Shown here piece by piece: positions 1 to 10,498 of a DNA stretch of 22,443 nt; position 1 is the stretch's first letter; each line of letters begins with the position of its first letter. Both the position numbers and the translations under genes were made by a program. Below the pieces are notes generated by a model. The model was not told the origin of the DNA, did no database searches, and saw only the letters and a program-made list of their open reading frames with translations. The DNA is from Chara braunii (Eukaryota; Streptophyta; Charophyceae; Charales; Characeae), in the NCBI GenBank assembly GCA_003427395.1, contig BFEA01000757.1:388451-410893 (forward strand), read 5' to 3'.

Positions 1-95
1 CTCTCTTTCCTTCTCCCTCTCCCTCCGCCTTCCTCCATTCCTTCAAAACTCTTTAATCCCTAACCCTTCCGTCACCCCTTCTCCCCCCCCCATGG
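1..95. repeat. CT-rich low-complexity tract
   Basis: The + strand is almost pure pyrimidine (runs of ctctcc, ctccctc and cccccccc). It is simple sequence and supports no gene. Confidence 0.7.
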
Positions 96-2789
96 CATGT
101 GACTAACCTCCACCCTCACCTGTTACATTGCCAGGGAACGAACGGAAAGGAACTTTGTCCTCAATTGGTGGAAAGCGAGGGCAAGGGAAGGGTTGTCGGT
201 CCCTTGTGCCGCCGAAAAGGAAAGGATACGGAACTATTGAGAGCATTTGCGGAAGCAAAAAGGAGCGCTGATTTCGAACGAGGTCGGTTTGACTCAACCA
301 TCCTCCCGGACTGCATGACTAAGGGATTGCATGGCTTGCTTGTGGAAAAGGGAAGGGAACTCAGAAGGGGAGTTGGAGGGCGAAGGGGGCTTAGGACTGC
401 GAGAAGGGACGATATGTTGACCCCAATGGGGATTGTACTTGGTCATTTGTCTTGTGTGGTCTTCCGTAGGTGAGTAGCTTGGGGCGATTTGGACGAGGCT
501 GGGCCAACGGTCACGGACTAGGGTGGGAGAATTGGCTAAGGGAAGGACTTGGACATCGCATGAGCTGTGGATGCGGGATGGGTTATATGGTCGGATGGCT
601 GGGTGCTTGGACGAATGGTAGACGCCTGGATGTGGTTGCGTGATGATTGAATGCAATGGCTCTCTCGTGAATGCAATGCAAGCCTGGAAGGACTAAGGGC
701 TGCCTTGAATAGGTGGGTGTGATGCTAGTGACTCCCTCAAAAAAAATGTACCGGCTAGGGGTCCGAGTGTCGCCGCCTCACCCCAAGGATGCCGTCGGGG
801 ATGGCTCGAGCTACTAAGCTTAGTGAAAAGGTGTGTGGCCCAATGAATGACGCTTGGCCTGCGCACGGTAAGAAGACGAGATCTCAATGAACCCCCTGGA
901 CTGCTTGCGTATTGGAAGGAGCAATTGCCTGATCAGATTTAACTGAATCGAGAAAACGCCGCGAGTGCCAAAGAGCTACCATCTTGATGCGAGAGCGGAG
1001 CTACATCCCCCAATGTAAAGCCCTCTCGCAAAAGGCCCAACCCCACCCATCTCAAAACACTAGGTGGGGGTGCCCCTGGGACGAACGACCCGCGCCCAGC
1101 GTGGGCGGGTCGAGCCAAATGGGACCCGCAGTGGGGTCGACCGAGGCTCGAAAGTCCTTCAGGGTACGGCCCCTACAAAAATGGTGGAGGTGCCGGGTAT
1201 GGGTTAAATTGACCCTGACGATCTCGAGGGGGGCGCCCGACGCATGACCGTGAACATAAATATTAAGAGAAGGAATGAGGACTTGTGTGTGCCCGATCCC
1301 TTTGAGCGAATCAGATTTGAGGTTGGTTGGGCGCATGGCAAGTTCAGGCCTGGAGGAAGAACATGCATGCTTGCACTTTTGATCAGCCGTCTCCTTCGGA
1401 GATGACTCTAGTCCTCCTTCTTTCGGGCAAGCCCCAGGTCGACCCTTCCTCTTCGTGCGAAAGAAGGGTTCCGGTTACCTGGCAGGCGATTGGGATTATG
1501 GGCTAGTCCGGGTTCCGATGAAAATCCCGCGACGGAGTGATCCGACCGACATGGGTGCTCTCTTTGCTTTTCTTCGGAGCCCAGCGGGCTCCATGCACCA
1601 CACTTAATGCTTGAAGGAACTTCATATGAACACAAAGGGTAATCGAGAAGGAACAATCCTGCCCTATGAACGGACACATGAAGTGAAGATAAGGAGAATG
1701 AAGGGAGTTGCTAGACTCCAAGAAAACTAGCTCACCTTTGAAGATGCCCACGAAAAGGAACCGGGCACTGTGTATGGAAGTTAGGGTGAGTGGCACACAC
1801 TGTCCTGAGTGAAAAATTGTGAGCAATGGGTAGGAAGCGCTGGGTGCACCAAGGGAAAGGCACTTGTTCTATGTGTGTCCCACTTGGGACTTGTGATTGC
1901 ATGATGGGGATTTCGAGCGTCCTGCCATTTGGAAGGAAAGGAGGGGTCTGCACCGGCCACTGCGGGTTGCCAAACATCGTTCTCTGTGCAGACTGCCGTT
2001 TGTTCGTATGCGGGGGTCAGGCCACCGAGCTGTCTAACGGGAGTTTGTCACGTCGAGTGCTTATTAGCATTCTCGTCCGTGCGGTGACGGGCCTCGGCTC
2101 GATTGATCTGTCGGGCGGGGTGTGAAACGTTCCTCAGACGGGGCCGAGCCTGTGGACTGGCGGAGGGAGCACCACTGCATGGGGGCAAAGACGGAGCCTG
2201 GGAGGCGATCAGTAGCTTCTCGTAGCCTGGTTTGAGAAAGGTTGTTCCTTATCGGACCGATGGAAGTAAATGCCTGGACGGCCAGCTCCAATGGCCTCAC
2301 CGAGATGTGCGGGGTGATTCCCGAGATTAACGGTGGGTACACGAGTGGCAAGTCGGGATGGGGTATTCGGGGGAAAAGGTCGGTGAGGAGATGACCGACC
2401 TGCGTGCGATGTCTGCATGAGTTTTTCCTTTGTGCCTCCCTCTGTAAAGTTGTCTGATGAATATTGGAAGGGGAACTAAGCTTCTAGTCTATTCTCGACC
2501 CCTGCCTAAGTCTGCACGAGTGAGAGAACATGAGGAAGAGGCTAGATAGGAGTCGGAAGAAAGTGGAACTAAGAAAAGAAGGAATGCGAGCCACGGGTGA
2601 TCGATTGGGGGAATGGTAGGGCAATGGTACCTGAGAAATGGATAAGAGAGGTTAGGGAGACCCGGACGAGGGGTCCGAAAACAACCCTCATCTAGAAAAA
2701 GGAAAATCAAACCATCTGACCATGAAGGGCCGTGTGGTGCTCTCACGTGAAAAACAGGACAGGCGCCGGGAAACAAGATGGCGTGATGG
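96..2789. other. G-rich region with no recognisable gene
   Basis: The + strand is rich in G and A, like the two ORFs downstream, but every frame is cut by stops and no known domain is visible. The longest + strand ORFs are 99-473 and 1826-2125. The second has a cysteine-rich stretch (CTGHC, then LCADCRLFVC) that could be chance. In the frame of the 2823 ORF, the 300 bases upstream read as patchy coding (a basic SRKRKIKPSD stretch near 2690) broken by five stops, so a decayed N-terminal extension or upstream exon is possible. Small perfect hairpins occur at 1086-1112 and 1576-1592. Confidence 0.5.
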
Positions 2790-2822
2790 TTGTCGCCTCC
2801 TGTCTACTCTAGTGGTCCGGAA

Positions 2823-3527
2823 ATGCCTATAGAAGTAAGGGATGGGGTATCTGTTGTTCTCCCGGAAGAAGGGACATGGACCGACCTAGAACCAGCCTAT
2901 GAAACCGTGATGTTGGATAAGAAGGACGCGTTCCTCTGGATAGAGACAATCTGGACTAAGGTCAGCCTGACGAGACTCTCATCTAGCTTGATGGACCTAG
3001 AATTCCGGGGAACAGTGGAAGCTCGAGGATGGATCTACCTATCTCAAGAAATGGAAAACGCAATGGTAGTGGGACTAGTATTGGGCGCGGCACCGGATCA
3101 GCTGTTTAGGCAAGCGGAACGGGAAGTGGTATGGGCAGCATGTCAGCGGGCAGAAATGGAGATGGAAAGGATGGAGGTGCGAGTGGAACTCGGGGACCGG
3201 AAAAATATGAGACGCCCCCTTAGGACAATGAGATGCGTGCTACCCCCATTCCTAGTGGATGCAGTCTTTGGAACTAGGGATACATTGGAGCGGATATGCC
3301 GGTCGATGACGCGCCTGAGGTTGTACCAAGGTGCTAGGCAGGACTTCTTTAAACTATCGGTGGAAGCGGGGTCGTTCGAAGGAAACTGGGCGGAAGAATT
3401 AGCTGAGGTGTTAAACCTCCTCAACGCGGATGAAATCTTTGTTCCCAGCCCGGTGCATTGGCAGATAGTTTACCGAAACGTGGCAGCGGGGGACACATTC
3501 TTGAAAGGGGTGAAAGAGATGTCCTAG
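2823..3527 (+). CDS. Orphan protein, upstream member of a tandem paralogue pair
   Basis: I do not recognise this protein. From the first ATG at 2823 it is 234 residues; the same frame is open back to 2790 without an earlier ATG. No signal peptide or membrane segment is visible, and it is rich in Glu, Arg, Val and Leu. It aligns over nearly its whole length with the next ORF: R-x-GV then P and W near the N-terminus, LWIETIW (LWVERIW in the partner), a GTVEARGWIYLSQ block, and a C-terminal block running from LPPFLVDAVFG through QDFFKLSVEAGSFEGNWAEEL. The + strand just after the TAG at 3525 reads, in the +1 frame, as a very acidic tail (EEEEDFSDEEDGDEM...) ending at TGA 3587-3589, so the ancestral protein may have ended there and a frameshift now intervenes. 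A gene fragment, an exon, or an old viral or transposon gene are all possible. Confidence 0.5.
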   Translation: MPIEVRDGVSVVLPEEGTWTDLEPAYETVMLDKKDAFLWIETIWTKVSLTRLSSSLMDLEFRGTVEARGWIYLSQEMENAMVVGLVLGAAPDQLFRQAEREVVWAACQRAEMEMERMEVRVELGDRKNMRRPLRTMRCVLPPFLVDAVFGTRDTLERICRSMTRLRLYQGARQDFFKLSVEAGSFEGNWAEELAEVLNLLNADEIFVPSPVHWQIVYRNVAAGDTFLKGVKEMS

Positions 3528-3644
3528 AAGAGGAGGAGGATTTCAGTGATGAGGAGGACGGAGACGAGATGGAGGACTGGGACTTCTGAAGGGGGAGGCT
3601 TACCTGGGGAAAACGGGTTGGCGGCTATGTGCAGGTAGGGAACG

Positions 3645-4412
3645 ATGGCCCGGGAACTCGAATTATGGGACTGCACATGGGAACCAAGACGAACCAGAAG
3701 GGGAGTAGAGATGTCAATACCGCCGAGCAATGAGTGGAAAGGGACCACATGTGATTGCAGGGGTTATGAGATTGTGCCGGAACTATCGTACCTTTGGGTA
3801 GAGCGTATCTGGAATCCGTTGAGGGAAGAGGAAGGATGGGAAGAGATTGCGGAAGGAAGGGTGGAATCAGTTGGGACGATCATTCTCTCGGAACAGGGTT
3901 GGCACCTGTTCTGCACGACGCTCGCGGCAGGACAAAACCCGATGTGGCTTTTAGGGGACGCTGAGGCAAGGGATCGGCAGGCGGGGGAAAGCTTTGCTAA
4001 CAAAAGATGGGATACGGTCAGCAGTAGAGTTGTGATGGGGGGATGGAAGGAATTTAAACCGCCTGGTGCCCGAATCAAGACTTGGGTACCCGAGTTCGTG
4101 GCGGACTGGTTTGGGGGTTTTGATCATGTAACAGAGGTAGCCGACACGATGGAGCGAATACACGTGAATCGCACATGGCTGGCAAGGGAATTTTATAGGA
4201 CGTCCTTGAAATACGGGCCCTTCCACGGCGATAGAGCCCGAGAAGTCCTCATCATTTTAGACATCGAAAGGAATGACCGGCAGGAGGTGGCCCCGGAAAC
4301 CAGGGAGGCCATAATCCGTCGTGAGGTAACAGCAACACCTTGCTATGTGGATGATGTGTTCAATGTCTCATTCCACAGTCTTGGATCCGTTTCACGTGTC
4401 CTCGATATCTGA
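3645..4412 (+). CDS. Orphan protein, downstream member of the paralogue pair, 3' end altered
   Basis: This ORF encodes 255 residues of unknown function. The ATG has A at -3 and G at +4, a good plant start context. Shared landmarks with the upstream ORF are RRGVEMSIPP (RDGVSVVLPE there, with equal 39-residue spacing to the next block), LWVERIW, GRVESVGTIILSEQGW, and WVPEFVADWFGG through REFYRTSLKYGPFHGDRAREVL. The partner's acidic tail is not seen. From about residue 243 (FHSLG onward) the DNA lies inside a repeat that also occurs at 4583-4742 next to the LINE, so the last ~12 residues and the TGA are repeat-derived and the original C-terminus is probably lost. It lies in the same frame as the upstream ORF, separated from it by TAG codons, and starts 55 bases after the putative acidic tail ends. 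Confidence 0.5.
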   Translation: MARELELWDCTWEPRRTRRGVEMSIPPSNEWKGTTCDCRGYEIVPELSYLWVERIWNPLREEEGWEEIAEGRVESVGTIILSEQGWHLFCTTLAAGQNPMWLLGDAEARDRQAGESFANKRWDTVSSRVVMGGWKEFKPPGARIKTWVPEFVADWFGGFDHVTEVADTMERIHVNRTWLAREFYRTSLKYGPFHGDRAREVLIILDIERNDRQEVAPETREAIIRREVTATPCYVDDVFNVSFHSLGSVSRVLDI

Positions 4413-4548
4413 CCGGAGTCACAGTACCCGGCCTATGGATCCGTACATCAGTGACCAGGACTCACGCCCTTCTGCGGGCCTACCTACTTAGAGGCAACTG
4501 TCCCCATCCCATATAGCACCCTTGAATTTTGTCTGCTACTTCGATCAC
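4372..4548. repeat. Diverged direct repeat, copy 1 (LINE 3'-end-like)
   Basis: It shares tccacagtcttgga, tatctgaccggagt, ggcctatgg, accaggact, ccccatcc and tatagcacccttgaatttt with 4583-4742 in the same order. The copies lie about 195-211 bases apart because of small indels. It contains the stop codon of the preceding ORF. No poly(A) marks an insertion end. Confidence 0.75.
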
Positions 4549-4582
4549 AAATCCTCTCGGCGCCCTTCGAATTTTGTCTCAC

Positions 4583-4742
4583 TCCACAGTCTTGGAATAT
4601 CTGACCGGAGTTGCAGTAACTGGCCTATGGGTTCAACAGTAACCAGTAACCAGGACTGACGTCCTTCTCAGGGCCTTCCTACTTTAGAAGCAGCTATCCC
4701 CATCCTATATAGCACCCTTGAATTTTGTCTGCTACTTCGATC
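4583..4742. repeat. Diverged direct repeat, copy 2 (joined to LINE body)
   Basis: This is the partner of 4372-4548. It runs directly into the LINE C-terminal coding remnant: on the - strand it encodes the end of the 4694-4912 frame (EVADKIQGCYIGWG). The repeat is therefore probably the LINE 3' end, duplicated. Confidence 0.75.
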
Positions 4743-6826
4743 CAAAAACCTCCCACCCGCCCTGCCATGATTTTTAAGGCCTGCAAAACAATTTCAGTAG
4801 GAAAACCTGCCCCTTTCATGATTAGTTTGAGAACCCATTTAGTCCATAGGGCCTTGGTCTGCGTTTCTGGGTCAAGGATCCCTAAAGCGCCTTTAGATTT
4901 CTTTAGTGTCACATACCTCCGTTCTACTTTCGAGATGAAGTGTTCCTTGGATAGTTTCCCTGACCATAGGTATGCCGCTGCTCCTCCCCTCAGTTATGAT
5001 TTTAGATGCCAGGGGGGCTCCAGATCAATGTTGCATACCAGAGCATAGAGAAAATTGATAGCGCCCTACCAAAGTCGATGCCTAGTCATTTGTCCAACTG
5101 CCTAGTTTAGCTATCATTCGGTTCATTATTACTGAAGCCATTGCGTGGTTCGGACCGAATTTAGACATTTGGATGCCCATGAATCTGAGCGGTTCATTAC
5201 CATGGTTCCAGGTTGGGGTACATCGTGGGGGGTTCGAGTGTGGATCCGTTAGCCACCAACCTATTGTGTTAGTCCAATTGATTTCATTTTTGATGCTATC
5301 TGAAATGCTTGCATTGCTCTTGTGAGTGCTTCAAAAGAGGAATCTGAGGCTCATATTAGTACTGTTAGGTCATCTGCAAAAGGATTGCGGTGGGCAAGTT
5401 GAAGGGATGGGCCCTGTCCTCCATTAGCCTATCTATCGATGGGTCTTTTCCTAGGAAAGAGGCTATAGCTTCCATAATGAATAGGAAATAGGGGCGGCTA
5501 GTGGGTCTTCCTGTCTTACGGAGCGTGACATATGGTAAGGTTGTGAGAGATATCTATTAACCTGTACTCTCCCTTGAGTATCAGAGAAGAGGATTTGAAC
5601 CCATTTTCTGAAGTTTGGTCCTAACCCCATCCTCTCCATGCTTTGTTGAAGGAAGTTCCAATGGACTTGGTCGTAGGCTTTTTCCAAAAAGTTGAAGAAA
5701 AGGATGGCGACATTCATTCTTTTATCCTGGATATATCTTACGGATTCTAAGATGGTCATTACATTGTCTAGGATGAATCTTCCTGGTATAGAACCTGTTT
5801 GGTCTAGGTGGGAACAGTTTCTAGTTATGGCTCTTATTTTGTTAGCTAGGAGTTTTGCCAGACTTTTGTAGGTGACTGTTAATAATGAGATGGGTCTGTG
5901 GTTTCTGATGTCGGTTGGGTCTCCTTTCTTGTAAAGGAGGGAAACAACCCCCGTGCTTTGTTTACTCCATAGTGTCCCTCTTGCCTAGACTTCTCCCAAA
6001 TATTGAAAATATTCCTCACCCAGTGTTGGCCAGAATTCTACCCAAGAACTCCTTGGATAGCCCATCAATTCCTGGTGTTTTGTTTGCCTTCAGTGATTTC
6101 AGAGCTTTGAAAAACTCTTGCTCACTGATTGGGACATCTAGGGTTGTTGCTTGTTCTGTAGAAATTGTCCTATCAAGATAGGCTAGAAATTGAGTTCTGG
6201 CTTGTGAGGTTTCTTGCTGTGAGAAGTTCGCTCTTTTGAGGTGTAGAGGTTCTGAAGGAAAGTTGCTGCAGCGGATAGCATAAGTTGCGGGTCTGAAGTC
6301 AGGCCTTGTTCCATTTGGAGCTTAACTATGTTGGTGTTTCTAGTGTTTGTGTTGATTCTGTTGAAAAAATACTTGGTCATTTTTTCTCCCTCTTCCAATT
6401 CTTTTATTCTAACCCTCATTTTTAGTCCCTTGTTCTTCCAATCGTCTCAGTTTGACAATTCCTGTCTGGCTTGTTCGAGGACCGTTTCATACATTGTGCT
6501 CCCTGGCGCGGTGAGTGGGTTCCTCTCCACTAGCCTCACTGCTTGTTGAGTTCTTTCAGCCTAGCCTTTCTTTTAAAAGCCAGAACTTGAGAGGCTTTTG
6601 CGGTGTGCTCGGAAAGCGACGTGACAAGGTCTGGGAACTCTAGATTTGTGTAGTCATGGTTGATACAGGCTGTCAGTATTGCGTCCCTTATTTCTGGAGT
6701 GCTTAGGATGGAGTTGTTGATTTTGAAAAAGCTTTTACCTCTCGTGGGTGCAGTTCCTAACTTCAGTTGTAGAGTGATCGGTTTATGGTCTAGTCCTATT
6801 TTGTGTGCTAAATCTCCTATTGCCAC
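4694..6826 (-). pseudogene. LINE reverse transcriptase and C-terminal remnant
   Basis: Pieces in order on the - strand are: GDLAHKIGLDHKPITL linker (6826-6536); LEEGEKMTKYFFNRINT just upstream of the RT (6419-6183); KSLKANKTPGIDGL near 6090; RPISLLTVTYKSLAKLLAN near 5860; QTGSIPGRFILDN near 5780; FFNFLEKAYDQVHW (5759-5463 frame); an FADD active-site box at 5369-5380; and GALGILDPETQTKALWTKW in the C-terminal region (4912-4694). Stops and frameshifts separate the pieces. At motif A the expected Asp is Asn (codon at 5691-5693) and one extra Leu codon follows, so catalysis would fail even if the frame were intact. Confidence 0.88.
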
Positions 6827-6827
6827 C

Positions 6828-6911
6828 TTGTAGATAGCTCCTATGAGAGTACCAGAGATTAGGAAGTAATTGTAGATAGCTCCTATGGGAGTACTAGAGA
6901 TTAGGAAGTAA
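6828..6911 (-). repeat. 42-bp tandem duplication inside LINE endonuclease
   Basis: Units 6828-6869 and 6870-6911 are both 42 bases and differ at a few positions. The length is 14 codons and preserves the - strand frame. Confidence 0.9.
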
Positions 6912-7331
6912 TCTATCCGTGACGACGAGATATGGTGGATTCGGTTCCTTTTTACATAGGTGAACTCCTCTGTCCGGGTGCAAGCTTCTCAATGGGTCGA
7001 AGTGGTCCTTTTCGGTCATCAGGTTAAGGATGGGGATTGTTTTACTCCAAGAGGCTTGATCTGATTCCGATCTACTTCCGGATACACGGTCTTTTGATAG
7101 GTCTAGAGTTGCGTTCCAGTCCCCTACTAGTATGGTATGCATGCTAGGATCACATTTTGGGAGGAGGTTTTCTATTACTCTTGCTCTTTTTGCTAGTGTG
7201 TTCGGGTAGTACACTATGATCAATTTGAATCTCTCTTCGTAAATATTGAAATCCAGGTTTTCCCATCGGCCTTCCTCTATGTCAATACTCTCTGAGATTT
7301 TGGAAATCTTGTTTGTTGCTTTGGAACGGGC

Positions 7332-7473
7332 GTTGGTTAGGATGGTCACACCGGCTGAGTTGGGACGTGGTGAGGGTGCCCAAACAGTTTCTTTTGCCCA
7401 TTTTAAATTTTTAATTATTTGGTCTTGCGCTTTAGAACAGGTGTTGGTTAGGATGGTCACACCGGCTGAGTTG
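7332..7473 (-). repeat. 111-bp direct duplication in LINE endonuclease N-terminal part
   Basis: An identical 31-base block occurs at 7332-7362 and 7443-7473. The flanking bases (ctttggaacggg and ctttagaacagg) are also similar. The period of 111 bases is a multiple of three. Confidence 0.88.
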
Positions 7474-7475
7474 CT

Positions 7476-8352
7476 TGACCTTGTCTGGCTTGGGGGAGGC
7501 ACGCCTGGAGGCGTGGCATGACATGGGGTCACGTGTGCTCGCCCTTGCTTTCCCTCCCGCGATAACTCAAATTCGGAAATGAAAAAGCGCGCGAAACCGC
7601 CCACGCGGCAAATTCCCGCTGGAGGCGGAAAATCACGATCGTGCGGGAGCACAAATTAGCGCTTCGTCATAGCGCTCACCGGACCGGCGCTAGCGCCTTC
7701 CAGGTTCTCTCTGGAAATCCTGCTCATTTTCCCTCCGCTTTTTGCTGTTATAATGTTTTTTTTGTTTTTAGAGGCTAGCTAGTTAGATATCAGTGACGGC
7801 CGGTTGACTCCAACTCATTACTCATTGACAGAGAAGAACAAATAATCTGAGCCTGGAAGGTAAACCAAGAGCGGAACCCTCAGTAAGAGAGAAGTTCCAC
7901 TATTATACGCATTCCAAGGTATCCCCCGACCCAGATCCACCCATACCAACTCCAACTACCCCAGGTTCCGCAAAGCATCCACCCAGCCTCTGACTTGTAC
8001 TAACTGCTAAAACCCTAAGCCCTATCAAACCATATCCTCCCAATCAGATTCAAAACCGAAATAAACTACTCCTTTCAACTATTACGAAGCCCTCTCAACT
8101 GCCGTTTTCATCCCCAGGCATCCAATGTCTCAAACTAGCAGGGTAGGAAAAGTTTTTTGCAGTCATTAACATGGTTGGCTTCGGTCCACAGTCACCCAAG
8201 GAGGTGGGGTAACAGTATGATTTACCTAGGAAAGCGTGCCAGTAAATAGAACAGCCACACTGCTCTAGTTTTCCAAGCAGATCCAAAGGCCCGACAACCT
8301 AGAGGAGCAGGTACGAGTCAGAAAATCAATTAGCATTACGGACATAAGCTCA
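7476..8352. other. Intergenic stretch, no gene seen
   Basis: The first ~200 bases are GC-rich with short palindromes (agcgct, ggcgctagcgcc) and two E2F-like octamers. The rest is unremarkable AC-rich sequence with no ORF or known element I can support. Confidence 0.5.
7589..7619. promoter_or_regulatory. Pair of E2F-like sites
   Basis: TTTCGCGC (- strand, 7589-7596) and ATTCCCGC (+ strand, 7612-7619) both fit the plant E2F consensus WTTSSCSS. They lie in a GC-rich stretch just beyond the truncated LINE end. No adjacent gene is identified, and short degenerate matches like these can be chance. Confidence 0.2.
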
Positions 8353-8356
8353 ACAG

Positions 8357-9256
<900 letters not shown>

Positions 9257-9257
9257 C

Positions 9258-10010
9258 TCCCGCCGGCCTAATTTCGAGGTCCTCCAAGAAAAGTTAGGAC
9301 TTTTAGCGATCGTAGATGTTTTGTCCTCTACGTGCCCTCTCGTAGTAGGAAACAATATGAGGGTTGTCTTGATTAACTCATCTCTCGTAAACCAGCGATC
9401 TTCACTGGGATCTTAGTACGCAAATCGAACTCTGTACTGCCTCTGGGGCCTCCCTCTGCGACCAGTATGGAAGGTATATTCAGCAACAATCTTGTCTATG
9501 TCATACTGCCCATCCATATCAGGTGGAATCATCGAACACGTGAAAGGAACTGGTCATTAGACACACAGGGGAGTGACTTAGAGGAGTGGAAGACCGCGTG
9601 AGTATGCAGATGGGGCGGAATCTCTATCGTAGAGGAAGGGCCATCTGCTTCACTTTTCACGTCTAGAATCTGCCATGACCCTCTATACGCAGGCAACAGT
9701 TTCTGTGAGATTCCTTCCTTGGGAACAAACTCTTTAGACTTGACCCAGACTAAGTCACCTACTGCAAATTGTGAAGGACGGCGGTGCTTATTTGTCTGCT
9801 CAATCATTTAGTGTTGAGCCAGGTTCTTATTTTCGAACCTATTCTTCAAGGCCTTCATGAAATCTTTGATGTGGGTGTGTTGGGAATACTACACCATCGA
9901 AGTGCAGCCTGCTTCCTTCACCAAGGATATGGCGAAGTTAGCAGCGTCCCCACCTAGGCACGAACTAGCCATCAACACACGGTCCCAGTATGGGATCAAT
10001 TCCGCGTAAA
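9258..10010 (-). pseudogene. Ty3/gypsy integrase C-terminus plus chromodomain
   Basis: The clearest part (9807-9529) reads MIEQTNKHRRPSQFAVGD then LVWVKS, LLPAYRGSWQIL and PPHLHTHAVFHSSKSLPC, the GPY/F-like C-terminal region of Ty3/gypsy integrases. Upstream, the same frame continues through two stops (TAA just before 9807, and a TAG further up) to about 10010. Downstream a frameshift near 9529 leads to a chromodomain at 9505-9371: YDIDKIVAE, RGRPQRQYRVRFAY, one stop, then DPSEDRWFTRDELI. Chromodomains direct integration of chromoviruses to marked chromatin. The frame ends at the 3' LTR. The catalytic core of the integrase is not present. Confidence 0.82.
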
Positions 10011-10177
10011 GGTACGTATCCAATGCCACCTCCCACTGGTATATGTTTTCCTCCCTCCTCCCATTGTATGTCCAAGGGACTTACACCTTCATCTTTTCTC
10101 TTCTCTCTTTTCCCTCGGACGACTTTTCCTTTCCCTTCCAGTCTCCTTCTCCCATCTTATCTCCACCACCTTTCCCG
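10011..10177. other. CT-rich filler inside the LTR element
   Basis: This is a pyrimidine-rich stretch between the integrase remnant and the foldback repeat. No coding similarity is seen. Confidence 0.4.
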
Positions 10178-10498
10178 TTGTAAATGGACATTTTTTATTT
10201 TTTGTACGAAATTGAAAATCCAAACCGCACCCAGAATTTGATGAACTTTTGGGTAGGGTGTTCTGAAAACGCCCTACCCCCTCGATGTATCTGGACTCGG
10301 CCACAGTCCAGATACATCCAGGGAGGGAAGACGTTCTGAAAACGCCGTACCCCCCTGGATGTATCTGGACTCTGGCTGAGCCCAAATACATTGAGGGGGT
10401 AGGGCATTTTCAGAACGCCCTACCCAAAATTTCATCAAATTCTGGCTGCAGTTTGGATTTTCATTTTCGCACAGAAAATAAAAAATGTCCGTTTTGAC
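10178..10498. repeat. Foldback (long inverted repeat) element
   Basis: The left arm (about 10178-10300) and right arm (about 10380-10498) are reverse complements with scattered mismatches. Both carry gacattttttatttt, aaatccaaac, agaatttgatgaa, ttttgggtaggg and the gatgtat-ctggactc motif. The centre contains a further nested inverted and direct copy of the tctgaaaacgcc...tgtatctggact segment. The ~320-base unit would form a long hairpin. It encodes nothing and looks like a foldback or MITE-type element inserted in the LTR element. Confidence 0.85.

Larger units (their letters stand above)
4583..7475 (-). mobile_element. Decayed LINE (non-LTR retrotransposon), 5'-truncated
   Basis: Read on the - strand, the order is endonuclease (7475-6830), linker, reverse transcriptase (about 6420-5340) and C-terminal region (4912-4694), as in L1-like ORF2 proteins. 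The frame changes several times and stops are common, so it is dead. The endonuclease lacks its first strand, indicating 5' truncation near 7475. The 3' boundary is unclear because the last ~160 bases are repeated at 4372-4548 and no A-tail is visible. Confidence 0.85.
6828..7475 (-). pseudogene. LINE endonuclease (EEP/APE-like) fragment
   Basis: Visible landmarks are NSAGVTILTN near the truncated start, FKLIIVYYPN, TILVGDWNATLD (the conserved GDxN motif of APE-like endonucleases), and, after a frameshift near 6975, FTYVKRNRIHHISSSRIDYF, the usual SRIDYFLIS end of LINE endonucleases. In a LINE this domain nicks target DNA for target-primed reverse transcription. Two in-frame duplications damage it: a ~111-bp one repeating SAGVTILTN (37 codons) and a 42-bp one repeating YFLISGTLIGAIY. 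Sequence beyond about 7475 in the same open frame is not LINE-like. Confidence 0.85.

Noticed and set aside
1826-2125. Zinc-finger protein from the Cys-rich stretch
   Set aside because: The spacing fits no family I know, and the ORF lacks supporting context or homologous neighbours.
6894-7652. Single 252-residue - strand protein
   Set aside because: Only the part up to about 7475 is LINE endonuclease; the N-terminal ~60 residues come from unrelated flanking DNA.
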